A stretch of 64,000 nucleotides of DNA from Chryseobacterium scophthalmum. GTDB lineage: Bacteria; Bacteroidota; Bacteroidia; Flavobacteriales; Weeksellaceae. The position numbers and the translations under genes are program-made. The stretch lies in NCBI RefSeq assembly GCF_900143185.1, contig NZ_FSRQ01000002.1, positions 930,001-994,000 on the forward strand. Reading direction: 5' to 3'. Positions 1 through 8,751 of the stretch are shown in pieces. Each line of letters starts with the position of its first letter. Positions within the stretch are counted from its first letter, which is position 1. The notes beneath the pieces were generated by a model. It had not been told where the DNA came from. It did no database searches and saw nothing but the letters and a program-made list of their open reading frames with translations.

Positions 1-405
1 CTCATCTTCAGACAAATGTAAGGCTTCATTCACTGCATACGAGAAAAATCCATAAGACGAAATAGTCTTTGCCAATGAGTGTTTCAGCAGAAAATCTTCA
101 TGGAAAATCAACAAATAACCCGTATTTTCACAATCCATAGTCTGCAAATCCAAGTACTGCACCTGATTCGGTGCCGTAAAACTCAAAACACCTTTATCAT
201 AATCATAATGTTGCTGTCCGTATTTTATTTTTCCGGTTGCATTTCGTTTCAGAGCAACGCAGTAATATCGACTCACAAAACCCTTCCAGACCTCATCTTC
301 AATAAAAATACTTTCCGAAAGATTAATCACACTTACCATCGGATGTTTCGGTTCAGGAAGCGAAAGCAGTCTGTGAAAAGCAGAAATAGATTTTATAGTG
401 TTCAT
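1..405 (-). CDS. AraC-family transcriptional regulator, N-terminal part (cut by window edge)
   Basis: Reading leftward from an ATG at 403-405, the frame is open for 135 codons to the window edge. It starts MNTIKSISAFHRLLSL and contains the phrase LPEPKHPMVSVINLSES, a pattern I associate with the N-terminal sensor region of AraC-type regulators in Flavobacteriia. The C-terminal pair of helix-turn-helix motifs would lie beyond base 1, so DNA binding is inferred from family resemblance. The aldo/keto reductase lies upstream on the same strand, separated by 231 bases carrying two repeat elements, so the two are probably separate units. Such regulators often control a nearby oxidoreductase. Confidence 0.72.
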   Translation of the reverse strand, partial: MNTIKSISAFHRLLSLPEPKHPMVSVINLSESIFIEDEVWKGFVSRYYCVALKRNATGKIKYGQQHYDYDKGVLSFTAPNQVQYLDLQTMDCENTGYLLIFHEDFLLKHSLAKTISSYGFFSYAVNEALHLSEDE

Positions 406-422
406 AACTTTTTATTTTTTTA

Positions 423-503
423 GGGCGCCTTTTTCCGTCTTCCACTCCCGCTTTTTTGTTCCGCTTCGCTCCACAAAAAGAGCTCCGTTCAAGCCGGGGC
501 GCA
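423..503. repeat. Dispersed hairpin repeat, family B, copy 1
   Basis: This stretch has a C/T-rich arm with TTCCACTCCCGC, then a short stem (CTTTTTGT at 452-459 against ACAAAAAG at 473-480), then GAGCTCC and a G/C-rich tail ending near 503. The second copy at 8752-8870 has the same order: C/T-rich arm with TTCCGCACTCGC, hairpin, GAGCTC, then a tail. No reading frame covers either copy. Confidence 0.55.
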
Positions 504-525
504 ACAGTATTGCGTTTAAGCAATC

Positions 526-606
526 TGTCATTCTGACGAAGGAAGAATCTCACGAATATAATAATGGGGAGATTCTTCACTACATTGCATTTCGTTCAGA
601 ATGACA
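526..606. repeat. Dispersed palindromic repeat, family A, copy 1
   Basis: The element begins TGTCATTCTGACGAAGGAAG and ends with GTTCAGAATGACA, so its ends are inverted copies, and AGAATCT near the left is answered by AGATTCT near the right. The same organisation recurs at 1811-1892, 1939-1997 and 29266-29369, with a half copy at 63868-63905. It is non-coding and lies directly behind family B copy 1. Confidence 0.7.
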
Positions 607-636
607 AACTACAAATAAATTAATTTTAGAAAAAGA

Positions 637-1644
637 TTAATAATCCAAAAGTCCCATGCCGAATTCGTCATACGTTGCTCCGGTATCTGTTCCCAAAGGT
701 ACAATACTTTCTAACTTTTGAAGCTCACTTTCAGACAATTCAATCTTAGAAGCTTCAATATTCTGTTCAAGATATTTTCTGCGTTTTGTTCCCGGAATAG
801 GAAGAATCCCTTTGCTGATGATCCACGCCAAAGCCAATTGAGATGATGTAATATTTTTTTCTTTTGCCATATCTTCAATCGCTTTTACCAATTCGATATT
901 TTTTTTGAAATGTTCTCCTTGAAAACGCGGAATTCCTCTTCTAAAATCATTTTCAGGCAAGTCATCAATTGTACGAATCTGTCCGGATAAAAACCCTCTT
1001 CCAAGCGGAGAATACGCCACAAAACCAATTCCCAATTCGTTCAAAGTTTTGATCACTCCTTTTTCTTCAACGGTTCTTTCAAAAAGAGAAAACTCACTTT
1101 GCACTGCCGAAATCGGATGAATTGCATGAGCTTTTTTCACCGTTTCAGAAGATACTTCCGACAAACCGATATATCCGATTTTACCTTCCTTCACCAATTC
1201 GCTCATTGCTCCGACCGTTTCTTCGATAGGTGTGTTTTTATCCAGACGATGCATGTAATAAAGGTCGATGTAATCTGTTTTTAGATTTTTCAACGAACGC
1301 TCAACCGACTTTTTTACATAATCTTTTGTACCATTGATTTTCCAGGTTACCTGGTCATTGTCATCAATTTCCCATCCGAATTTTGTGGCAATAATATACT
1401 CGTCACGATTGCCTTCAATAGCTTTTGCAATCAATTGTTCGTTTTTAAAAGGACCATATAAATCTGCGGTATCCAAAAAGTTCCCACCCAATTCCAAAGA
1501 ACGGTGAATCGTTGCGATGGCTTCTTTTTCATCGGTTTTACCATACATATCTGCATCACCAAAACCTGTCATTCCCATACATCCCAAACCAATATTTGGA
1601 ACGATTAATCCCTGACTTCCTAATTTTACTTGATTCAATTTCAT
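637..1644 (-). CDS. Aldo/keto reductase
   Basis: This 335-residue protein is a cytoplasmic NADPH-dependent aldo/keto reductase of the Tas/YajO-like type. The catalytic tetrad is visible as Asp58 and Tyr63 (LDTADLYG), Lys88 (IATKFG) and His132 (YYMHRLD). The cofactor-binding end shows IPGTKRRKYLEQN, typical of the family. Length is normal for the AKR fold. The substrate cannot be read from the sequence; relatives reduce assorted aldehydes and ketones. The ATG at 1642-1644 fits the conserved start MKLNQVKLGSQGL. The gene stands alone between repeat-containing intergenic regions. Confidence 0.93.
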   Translation of the reverse strand: MKLNQVKLGSQGLIVPNIGLGCMGMTGFGDADMYGKTDEKEAIATIHRSLELGGNFLDTADLYGPFKNEQLIAKAIEGNRDEYIIATKFGWEIDDNDQVTWKINGTKDYVKKSVERSLKNLKTDYIDLYYMHRLDKNTPIEETVGAMSELVKEGKIGYIGLSEVSSETVKKAHAIHPISAVQSEFSLFERTVEEKGVIKTLNELGIGFVAYSPLGRGFLSGQIRTIDDLPENDFRRGIPRFQGEHFKKNIELVKAIEDMAKEKNITSSQLALAWIISKGILPIPGTKRRKYLEQNIEASKIELSESELQKLESIVPLGTDTGATYDEFGMGLLDY

Positions 1645-1810
1645 ATTGTTGATTTTTATTGATACAAAATTCAGCAGAAATTAAAAATCGGATGTATGCA
1701 AAACCATGGTTGTCGTATGCAAATTACGGATTATGGTTTTCAAGTATAATCACCAATAAAAAGATCTGCGCAATCAGCAAAATAAGTGGGATAAAAGTCA
1801 TAGCAGCTTT

Positions 1811-1892
1811 TGTCATTTCGAGGAACGAGAAATCTATAATTTAAAATGAAAAATAGATTCTTTACTTCTCTCTCGCTCCATTCAGAATGACA
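1811..1892. repeat. Dispersed palindromic repeat, family A, copy 2
   Basis: The element starts TGTCATTTCGAGGAACGAG and ends CCATTCAGAATGACA, with AAATCT and AGATTCT facing each other inside. It lies in the 428-base gap (1645-2072) between the aldo/keto reductase start and the GH92 gene end. That gap otherwise holds copy 3 and an ATTAGTG-rich repeat. Confidence 0.7.
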
Positions 1893-1938
1893 AGGTGTTA
1901 AATAAATATTTGTGAAATCTGAGGGAGAAAAAAGAATT

Positions 1939-1997
1939 TGTCATCCCGTAAAAATCTCAACAAAGTAAAACTAACTTTAGATTCTTCCCGAATGACA
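1939..1997. repeat. Dispersed palindromic repeat, family A, copy 3 (short)
   Basis: TGTCATCCCG on the left is answered by CCCGAATGACA on the right about 45 bases later, with AAATCT and AGATTCTTC inside. It is a shorter, more diverged member of the family, placed 46 bases after copy 2. Confidence 0.6.
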
Positions 1998-2008
1998 AAT
2001 TTATGAAT

Positions 2009-2056
2009 AACTAATTGTGAAAATTAGTGCAAAATATTAGTGTAATTGGTGTTTAA
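2009..2056. repeat. ATTAGTG-type intergenic repeat, copy 1
   Basis: The segment carries AATTGTGAAAATTAGTGC followed by ATTAGTGTAATTGGTG and TTTAAAA. An inverted, diverged copy lies at about 53501-53560. It is non-coding and sits just after the GH92 stop codon. Confidence 0.45.
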
Positions 2057-2072
2057 AAATATTTAAATAAAA

Positions 2073-4367
2073 TTATTTTCTAGGTTTAGAACTCATATAA
2101 AAACTCAATTTTCCACCATTTATAATATCAGAATGTTTCAAAGTAAAGTTTTTAATTTCCTTTCCATTCAATAGAATTTTTTGAACATAAATATTTTTCG
2201 GACTTTGATCGATCGCCTCAATTTCAAAAGTTTTTCCGTTTTCCAAATTCAAAACAGCATGATCAATCGCCGGACTTCCAATGGCATAATCTTCCGAACC
2301 TGGAGCAACAGGATAAAAACCAAGCGAACTCAAAATATACCAAGCGCTCATTTGTCCGGTATCGTCGTTTCCGCCTAATCCATCGGGTGTCGCTTTGTAT
2401 TGCATTTCCAAAATTCTTCTGATTTGCGCCTGAGTTTTCCAAGGTTGCCCCGCCCAATTGTAAAAATAAGCAACATGATGAGCAGGCTCATTTCCGTGAA
2501 CATAACCGCCAATAATTCCTTCTCGTGTAATGTCTTCGGTATCCGCAAAAAACTCGTCTGGTAAATGCATGGTGAACAATTCATCCAATTTTGAAGCAAA
2601 TTTTTTCTTTCCACCCATCATTTTAATTAATTCGTCCGGATTTTGGGGAACAAAGAAACTGTAGTTCCACGAATTTCCTTCGATAAAACCTTGTCCGTGC
2701 GTACTTAATGCATTAAAATCTTTTTTAAAACTTCCGTCAGCCAAACGAGGACGCATAAATCCTACTGTTTTATCAAAATTATTTTTCCAGTTTTCAGAAC
2801 GTTTGATGAATTGATTGTAAATTTCTGTTTCTCCTAAATGTTTCGCCAATTGAGCAATTGCCCAGTCGTCGTAGGCATATTCTAAAGTATTTGAAACCGA
2901 GGTGCCACTTTTTTCAGCAGGAATATATCCTTTATCAATGTAATATCCGATTCCTTCATAATCTCTTTTATTGGCAGTTTCTATACAGGCTTTTAAAGCA
3001 GCTTTTGCATCACCGTTATAATTTCCTTTAATAATCGCATCTGCTACTACACTTACGCTGTGATAACCGCTCATACACCAATTATCATTCGCATAATGCG
3101 ACCAAATTGGTAACATTTTCATAGAAAACTGATCGTAATGTGCCATCATCGATTTCACCATGTCACCGTTTCTTTTCGGTTGAATAATATTGAAGAAAGG
3201 ATGAAGCGCACGATAGGTATCCCAAAGTGAAAACGTTGTATAATTAGTAAAACCTTCCGCTTTATGAATGTTTTGGTCTAAACCTTTATACTCTCCATTC
3301 ACATCCATATAAGTTGTCGGATTGATAAACGTATGATACATTGCCGTATAAAAATTCGTTTTTTCTGGTTCAGAACCTTTAATGACGATTTTGTTTAATT
3401 CTTTATTCCAAATTTCCTGTGTTTGTGTTTTCACTTGGTCAAAAGATAAGTTTCCAGTCTCTTTTTCTAAATTTTCTAAAGCATTCGCTTGACTTACCGG
3501 TGAAATTGCAAGCTTAATTTCAATCGCTTCATTTTCATTGGTGTCAAAATCAAAATACATTTTTATATTTTTTCCTGCGATTTCCGGAAAGTTTTTTGTT
3601 TGGTCAAATTTTCTCCAAAATCCACCGTAAACCTGTTTTCCATCATAATTTTTCTGGCCGTAAGATTTAAATGGCTTTGAAAATGTCATCGCAAAATAAA
3701 CCGTTCTCGTTCTTGCCCAACCGTTGGTTTGTCGATAACCGGTAATTGTATTTCCGTTTTCTACGCGAACATAAGTCCAGACATTTTTACCATCATAATT
3801 ATAAATTCCGGCCATCAAATCTAAAATAATATGCGCTTGGTCAGATTTTGGGAAAGTATAACGATGAACACCGACTCTTGTTGTAGAAGTTAATTCGGCT
3901 AAAATATTATGATCGTCTAACTTTACTTTGTAATATCCAGCTTCTGCGGTTTCATTTGCATGTGAAAATCTGCTTCTATAGCCACTTTCTGGATGAGTTG
4001 CTGTTCCGGGATTCAACTGTAATTTTCCAACAGTCGGCATCACTAAAAAATCTCCTAAATCAGAATGTCCGGTTCCGCTAAAATGGGTTGAGCTGAAACC
4101 AACAATCGTTTTGTCTTCATATCTGTAACCTGCGCAATATTTATAAACATCACCGTTATATTTTCCATTCATTTCGTAGGAAATTGTATCGGTTTCCGGA
4201 CTAAGCTGAATAGCTCCAAAAGGGGCAGTTGCACCGGGATAAGTGTGTCCCATTTTTTCTGTACCGATTAACGGATTGACGTATTGAACCAGTTTTTCGG
4301 ATTTTTGAGCTTTATTTAAACCAAAAATTAAAAGAAATATAAAAATAGGAGTTCCGGAATTTTTCAT
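2073..4367 (-). CDS. GH92 family glycoside hydrolase (alpha-1,2-mannosidase-like), secreted
   Basis: This 764-residue exported protein belongs to glycoside hydrolase family 92, calcium-dependent exo-alpha-mannosidases that act on mannan and N-glycan chains. Family hallmarks are NPLIGT and GHTYPGATAPFGA near the N terminus, EGNSWNY around residue 565 and GGNDDTGQMSAWY around residue 662, where the catalytic acid and base lie in characterised members. Residues 1-20 form a signal peptide ending near NKAQ. No lipobox and no T9SS sorting domain are visible, so a periplasmic location is likely. A polytopic membrane protein lies 66 bases upstream on the same strand and may be co-transcribed. No SusC/SusD pair is near, so it is not in a classic polysaccharide utilisation locus. 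Confidence 0.93.
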   Translation of the reverse strand: MKNSGTPIFIFLLIFGLNKAQKSEKLVQYVNPLIGTEKMGHTYPGATAPFGAIQLSPETDTISYEMNGKYNGDVYKYCAGYRYEDKTIVGFSSTHFSGTGHSDLGDFLVMPTVGKLQLNPGTATHPESGYRSRFSHANETAEAGYYKVKLDDHNILAELTSTTRVGVHRYTFPKSDQAHIILDLMAGIYNYDGKNVWTYVRVENGNTITGYRQTNGWARTRTVYFAMTFSKPFKSYGQKNYDGKQVYGGFWRKFDQTKNFPEIAGKNIKMYFDFDTNENEAIEIKLAISPVSQANALENLEKETGNLSFDQVKTQTQEIWNKELNKIVIKGSEPEKTNFYTAMYHTFINPTTYMDVNGEYKGLDQNIHKAEGFTNYTTFSLWDTYRALHPFFNIIQPKRNGDMVKSMMAHYDQFSMKMLPIWSHYANDNWCMSGYHSVSVVADAIIKGNYNGDAKAALKACIETANKRDYEGIGYYIDKGYIPAEKSGTSVSNTLEYAYDDWAIAQLAKHLGETEIYNQFIKRSENWKNNFDKTVGFMRPRLADGSFKKDFNALSTHGQGFIEGNSWNYSFFVPQNPDELIKMMGGKKKFASKLDELFTMHLPDEFFADTEDITREGIIGGYVHGNEPAHHVAYFYNWAGQPWKTQAQIRRILEMQYKATPDGLGGNDDTGQMSAWYILSSLGFYPVAPGSEDYAIGSPAIDHAVLNLENGKTFEIEAIDQSPKNIYVQKILLNGKEIKNFTLKHSDIINGGKLSFYMSSKPRK

Positions 4368-4433
4368 AAGATCTAAATAATGAAATTATGTTAAATATAA
4401 AAAAATGTTTGCTAACAAATTACAGTATTGAAT

Positions 4434-6095
4434 CTAATCTATTTTATAAAAAAAGCGATTTAAAAAACCATATACAAGATTTTTATCCTGCTTTTTAAAA
4501 TTATCGTCGATTATGATGGTGCCTTTTGGCTGAAATCTAATAATTGGTTGGTAATCATCAGCAATTTTTATTTGTTTATAGGGTATTCCGTGTTCTTCAA
4601 GTCTATCTAGATTGCTAGGGAAATACCTTGCATCTATTTCAACTGTTTTTCCGGATTTCTTGAGCATGTCTAAAATATAATAGGTTTTTTCAGTTCCATA
4701 AATATTTAAGACGGTAATGGATGACAAGAAGAATAAAATATTAACAAATAAAATTCCTTTCAGTATAAAAAGATATTTGATTTTCATATTATTTACTTCC
4801 AATATAAGCAGCAATATCAGTGGGATCAGATAAAATTGGGGAATATATCTTACCCACCAAGGATCAGAAATGATCAATACTGAAGCTAAGATTGGAAGAA
4901 TGCTAATAAAAAGTATTTTTTGCTGATGAGTAAGATTTTTCAGACGTTTATAATTGACGATAAAAAATAATAATAAAACGATCAAAAAACCACTATAAAA
5001 TATCCCAAATCCTCCTACACCAATATCTGCATCAGCTAACCTATTCAGCTCTTTTTGAGAAACACTGAATGGAATTTTATAAGACATGTTATCTTTATCA
5101 AAAGAACCTGTTTTGGTAAATAATGTAAATGCAAGTTTTTCTATTCTATTATTATTTCTTACAAATCCTTCTGGTGCAAAGCGCTCAAGAATATCTATTG
5201 AGCCTTCTCCTCTTAAAGGATAAAATATATGCTTTCCTTCTTTTAAATTTGTAATATATGGGTTGTAATTGCACAATATTAATAAAAAAGAAGCGCATAG
5301 TAATGGCAATATTAAGGCTTTAAGTGATGATATTTTTTTCAAAAACAACAAAATAACTAATATACAGACAGTCAGTACACCCAATGTTGGCATTGAAGTA
5401 AATTTTAAACTTCCACCTATCGTTAAAGTTGCTATGATCAATGCTATATAAATTCTTTCTTTTGTTTTGATAAAAAGAAAAAGAGAACTCAAAAAGCAAA
5501 TGATAAACGAATAGCTAAGGCCATCTACATAAAAAGTTAAAATTTGCGAAATTACAACTGGATTGGCAGCTATGAGAAAAGCAAAGATCCATTGTCGTTT
5601 AAGATCAATACTAAAGAATTCCAAAACTTTTTTTGTGATCAGCAATGAAGCGATAAAAAGAAAAATATTGATGGCTTTCGCTGTTTCTATTTTACCCCAA
5701 AAATAATATATACAAGACTGTATGACCTCGGCCCCTTTTGGATAATGCTCCGTCCATACCTTCATCGTACGAGAATGAGATTCAAAGTAAATAGGATTCC
5801 AGCCATTTTTCAACTGAATGATACTTTCCTGATGATAGCTTTGCCCGTCTGCAGAGAGATCAAAAAAATAACCGCTGATCAAAAAACCAAATAATAAAAT
5901 GAGCGCTGTAGTAAACCCAGAAATAAAATTAACTCTACATATCAAAAAAGAGATAATGACCGACAGCGGATAATAGGCTCTTGTTACAGGAAAGTTAAAA
6001 AAAAGACCAAGCTGAGAAATAAGCAAGCAAATGAAAAGATGGAAAATAACAATAAATATTATTTTTTCGAGATAAATTTTATTCATATTCTGCAT
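4434..6095 (-). CDS. Polytopic membrane protein, GT-C-like (function unassigned)
   Basis: The product (up to 553 residues) has many hydrophobic segments across roughly its first 460 residues, then a soluble tail of about 90. An acidic first loop containing DLSADGQSYHQ, followed by more helices and a C-terminal extracytoplasmic region, resembles GT-C glycosyltransferases that use lipid-linked sugars. I see no diagnostic motif that fixes the family. A TAnnTTTG element on this strand at 6101-6108 would start transcription almost at the first ATG, so the ATG at 6084-6086 (MNKIYLEK) may be the true start. It precedes the GH92 gene on the same strand. Confidence 0.75.
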   Translation of the reverse strand: MQNMNKIYLEKIIFIVIFHLFICLLISQLGLFFNFPVTRAYYPLSVIISFLICRVNFISGFTTALILLFGFLISGYFFDLSADGQSYHQESIIQLKNGWNPIYFESHSRTMKVWTEHYPKGAEVIQSCIYYFWGKIETAKAINIFLFIASLLITKKVLEFFSIDLKRQWIFAFLIAANPVVISQILTFYVDGLSYSFIICFLSSLFLFIKTKERIYIALIIATLTIGGSLKFTSMPTLGVLTVCILVILLFLKKISSLKALILPLLCASFLLILCNYNPYITNLKEGKHIFYPLRGEGSIDILERFAPEGFVRNNNRIEKLAFTLFTKTGSFDKDNMSYKIPFSVSQKELNRLADADIGVGGFGIFYSGFLIVLLLFFIVNYKRLKNLTHQQKILFISILPILASVLIISDPWWVRYIPQFYLIPLILLLILEVNNMKIKYLFILKGILFVNILFFLSSITVLNIYGTEKTYYILDMLKKSGKTVEIDARYFPSNLDRLEEHGIPYKQIKIADDYQPIIRFQPKGTIIIDDNFKKQDKNLVYGFLNRFFYKID

Positions 6096-6100
6096 TTATA

Positions 6101-6108
6101 CAAATATA
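6101..6108 (-). promoter_or_regulatory. TAnnTTTG -7 element upstream of the GT-C-like gene
   Basis: On the minus strand this reads TATATTTG, an exact match to the Bacteroidota -7 consensus. It lies only 5 bases before the first ATG, which favours the second ATG (6086) as the start. Confidence 0.5.
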
Positions 6109-6163
6109 AAATATTGTAAGAATAAAAGATCAATTAAAAAAAATGAAATTAGAGATAAGGTTA

Positions 6164-6844
6164 TTATTCAGCAAAGCGAAAGCCAATTCCGTGAATGTTT
6201 TCTATCGCAACAGTATTCTCATCCGCAAAAACTTTTCTCAGTCTTGAAATAAAAACATCAAGACTTCGTCCCATAAAATAATCATCATCGCCCCAAATTG
6301 CCTTCAAAATATCCTGTCTTTTTAGAACAGTATTTTTATGACGAATAAAATACAAAAGCAGATCAGATTCTCTTTGGGTAAGTGTAATGGTATTCTGGGT
6401 ATCGTTTAAAGTATAGTTTTTAGGGTCGAAATTGTACTTCCCAACTTTATATTTTTGTGGAAAAGTTTCTGTTTTTTTAGAACGTTTCAGAAAAATTTCA
6501 ATTTTCAAAATCAATTCCTCGATGCTGAAAGGTTTCACTAAATAATCATCTGCTCCGATTTTTAAACCTTTAATTCGGTCTTCTTTTAAAGCTTTAGCAG
6601 AAGTGAAAATGATTGGGATTTCTGCGTTTTTATCTCTTATTTTTTGAGCTAAATCGAAACCGTTCATTTCGGGCATCATAATATCAAGTAAACAAATATC
6701 AAAATCTTTGGTGTTGAACGCTTCAAACGCTGATTTTCCGTCTGAGCAATGTTCTATTTCATAATAATTTTCCAAGCTGTCCTGAATCAGAAAAGCTATG
6801 GTTTCATCATCTTCTGCGTATAGAATTTTAGATTTATCCATCAT
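6164..6844 (-). CDS. OmpR-family response regulator (system 1)
   Basis: This 226-residue regulator has an N-terminal receiver domain with acidic pocket EDD at 11-13, phospho-acceptor Asp54 (CLLDIMMP), Thr81 and Lys104 (DDYLVKPF). A C-terminal winged-helix domain shows DYFMGRSLDVFISRLRK and HGIGFRF. The gene follows its kinase by 14 bases in one operon. It is clearly paralogous to the regulator at 10862-11548, sharing the DYFxGRSLDVFISRLRK recognition segment, which suggests overlapping DNA targets. The family resembles RprY-type regulators of Bacteroidota. The stimulus is unknown. Confidence 0.95.
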   Translation of the reverse strand: MMDKSKILYAEDDETIAFLIQDSLENYYEIEHCSDGKSAFEAFNTKDFDICLLDIMMPEMNGFDLAQKIRDKNAEIPIIFTSAKALKEDRIKGLKIGADDYLVKPFSIEELILKIEIFLKRSKKTETFPQKYKVGKYNFDPKNYTLNDTQNTITLTQRESDLLLYFIRHKNTVLKRQDILKAIWGDDDYFMGRSLDVFISRLRKVFADENTVAIENIHGIGFRFAE

Positions 6845-6858
6845 TTACACAAATTAAA

Positions 6859-8106
6859 TTAAAACGGAAAAAACAGAGTAATGGTGATGCCTTTATCTGC
6901 ATTGTTTTCAACTGATATTTTCCAGTTATGCTGCTGAACGATTTTTTTTACATAAAATAATCCCAGCCCAAACCCGTTGATTTCATCACTATTATTGGCA
7001 GGAACTCTATAAAATTTATCAAAAATATGATTGATATTTTTCGCAGGAATACCCATTCCGTTATCTTTAAACTTTAAATATAAGCCTTTTGAATCTTTCA
7101 CCGAAGAAATAAGAATTTCAGGTTTTGTTTCGCAATATTTAATAGAGTTATCTAAAAGATTGTAAACGATATTGGTAAAGTGAAATTCATCTGCTAAAAT
7201 TGAAATATCATTTTCAATATCTATCTGAATTGAAATGGTTTCATTTTTCTGTTTAATAGTTTCTGCAATCTCCTCAATAAACGGTTTCAAAATTATTTTC
7301 TGAGGTTTTAATGATAATCCTGAAGCATCATTTTTCGCAATATTCAGTATTTTTTCAATATGATTATTCAGTTTAAAGCTTTGATTAATGATAATTGATG
7401 TGTAGGTTTTCAACTTGGGGTTTTCTTGCACGACTTCCTGTTTGTTAAGTGCTTCAGAAGCTAATAATATTGATGATAAAGGAGTTTTAAACTCATGCGT
7501 CATATTGTTGATAAAATCGCGCTGTAATTCTGAAAATTTCTTCTGCTGAATAATTGTATAAATGGAATAAACATAAACGAGAAGAATAATGATCAGTGCA
7601 AAAGTCAGAAGATACCAAAAACGCAAAGAGCTAATCAGGTAAGTAGTTTTGTCGGGGAAACGTATTGAAAAATAATACGTTAGATTTTTATGTTTTGGAA
7701 ACTGAATTACCTTTTCACTTGGCTCTTCCTGATGACTGGTCATATATTTTCCATACATCATCTGGTCGCTGTGACAATTGTACAATGCGTAAACATAATC
7801 TGTATTAATTTGAAATCTCGTAAATTCTGTTTTCAGATAATGCTCAAGAACTGCGGGGTGAAATTCATTATTAATATTAACAACATAATAATCATTTGCA
7901 ATAATCTGAACTGGATTTTCTGTGAAAGATGATTTGCCTTCAGTCATTTTGTCAACAACCTCCATTAGAGCGATGTTTACTTTCTGATTAAATTTTCTGT
8001 CCTCAAGATTATAAGCTTGTTTGGTCCACATAAGTTGAGCTATCAAAATTCCGATGATAGCAACCAATCCAAGGCTTATAATAATATTGAGCTTTTTAAT
8101 TTCCAT
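6859..8106 (-). CDS. Membrane sensor histidine kinase (system 1)
   Basis: The ATG at 8104-8106 gives a 415-residue kinase. A first membrane helix (about 5-25) is followed by an extracytoplasmic sensor region of about 135 residues and a second helix (about 160-182). The dimerisation domain has its phospho-acceptor His204 in NNMTHEFKTPLSS. The ATPase domain shows the N box (YNLLDNSIKYCE), DNGMGIP and GFGLGLFYVKKI. An in-frame TTG at 8118 would add four residues but lies on top of the likely transcription start. It is co-transcribed with the regulator downstream and divergent from the DUF1573 gene. The intergenic region holds repeated TTAAC words. Confidence 0.94.
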   Translation of the reverse strand: MEIKKLNIIISLGLVAIIGILIAQLMWTKQAYNLEDRKFNQKVNIALMEVVDKMTEGKSSFTENPVQIIANDYYVVNINNEFHPAVLEHYLKTEFTRFQINTDYVYALYNCHSDQMMYGKYMTSHQEEPSEKVIQFPKHKNLTYYFSIRFPDKTTYLISSLRFWYLLTFALIIILLVYVYSIYTIIQQKKFSELQRDFINNMTHEFKTPLSSILLASEALNKQEVVQENPKLKTYTSIIINQSFKLNNHIEKILNIAKNDASGLSLKPQKIILKPFIEEIAETIKQKNETISIQIDIENDISILADEFHFTNIVYNLLDNSIKYCETKPEILISSVKDSKGLYLKFKDNGMGIPAKNINHIFDKFYRVPANNSDEINGFGLGLFYVKKIVQQHNWKISVENNADKGITITLFFPF

Positions 8107-8125
8107 TTCCAGAAGCAATATTATC

Positions 8126-8133
8126 CAAAAATA
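8126..8133 (-). promoter_or_regulatory. TAnnTTTG -7 element of the system 1 kinase operon
   Basis: The minus strand reads TATTTTTG, matching the Bacteroidota -7 consensus, 20 bases before the kinase ATG at 8106. The repeated TTAAC words at 8151-8188 begin 17 bases further upstream, where an activator would bind. Confidence 0.6.
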
Positions 8134-8142
8134 TCTATAATT

Positions 8143-8188
8143 TTTTTACCATTAACAACTCGTTAACAAATGTTTGATAACGGTTAAC
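8143..8188. promoter_or_regulatory. Predicted response-regulator operator (TTAAC repeats), system 1
   Basis: ATTAAC occurs at 8151-8156, GTTAAC at 8162-8167 and GTTAAC at 8183-8188, so starts are 11 and 21 bases apart, one and two helical turns. The first repeat lies within TTTTTACCATTAAC (8143-8156), a 14-mer found identically upstream of the second kinase at 12889-12902. Direct repeats on one helical face are how OmpR-family regulators usually bind. The site is between two divergent promoters, so it could control both the kinase operon and the DUF1573 gene. Confidence 0.6.
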
Positions 8189-8210
8189 AACTTACAATCA
8201 TTTTCAGCTC

Positions 8211-8218
8211 TACATTTG
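8211..8218 (+). promoter_or_regulatory. TAnnTTTG -7 element of the DUF1573 gene
   Basis: TACATTTG matches the -7 consensus and lies 55 bases before the DUF1573 ATG and 22 bases after the last GTTAAC word. Confidence 0.6.
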
Positions 8219-8273
8219 TTAAAACAAAAAAATAATTGTTATTTGATTTCATAACTACTAAAAATTTATACAC

Positions 8274-8684
8274 ATGAAAAATTTAAAAATTACAGCGCTT
8301 CTTGCGGTTTTGGCATTCTCTCCGTTTTATGCAAACGTATTCCCGGTAACTCCGGCTTCAATTGTTAAAAAAGTAGCAGAAGCTGCAAAATGGAAATCAG
8401 AAACTATCGATGTAGGAAAAATTCCGCAAGGGAAACCAAAAATCATCAGATTTGAATTCACCAATACATCGTCACAGCCAATTATGATTGATAAAGTTGC
8501 GCCTTCATGCGGATGTACAACTGCTGATTATACACAAACTAAAATTTTACCAGGAAAAACAGGATTTGTTGAAGCAAGTTACAATGCTGCAGCTGAAGGT
8601 CCGTTTTCAAAGTCAATTACAGTGACGATGAGTGACAACCAAAACCCAAAAGTACTTTCTTTTAAAGGTACTGTTGTGAAGTAA
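8274..8684 (+). CDS. DUF1573 domain-containing secreted protein
   Basis: This 136-residue protein has a signal peptide (about residues 1-20) and one DUF1573 domain with the hallmark PSCGCTTADYTQTKILPGKTG, an immunoglobulin-like fold common in periplasmic proteins of Bacteroidota. The paired cysteines in CGC are conserved in the family. The biochemical role is not known. It is divergent from the system 1 kinase and shares its operator region, so it is a likely output of that system. A strong hairpin terminator follows. Confidence 0.9.
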   Translation: MKNLKITALLAVLAFSPFYANVFPVTPASIVKKVAEAAKWKSETIDVGKIPQGKPKIIRFEFTNTSSQPIMIDKVAPSCGCTTADYTQTKILPGKTGFVEASYNAAAEGPFSKSITVTMSDNQNPKVLSFKGTVVK

Positions 8685-8708
8685 TTAATTTAATCTTGTT
8701 CAATATAA

Positions 8709-8742
8709 AAAACAGTCTGTCAATTATTTGACAGACTGTTTT
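8709..8742 (+). terminator. Terminator after the DUF1573 gene
   Basis: A perfect 15-bp stem (arms 8709-8723 and 8728-8742) with a TTAT loop is followed by GTTTTTAT, 25 bases after the stop codon. Confidence 0.85.
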
Positions 8743-8751
8743 GTTTTTATT

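Noticed and set aside
1659..1844. Small + strand frame in the AKR/GH92 gap
   Set aside because: The frame overlaps family A repeat copy 2 and shows no conserved motif or promoter.
2073..6095. Polysaccharide utilisation locus around the GH92 gene
   Set aside because: No SusC/SusD-like pair or regulator is adjacent; the neighbour is a GT-C-like membrane protein.
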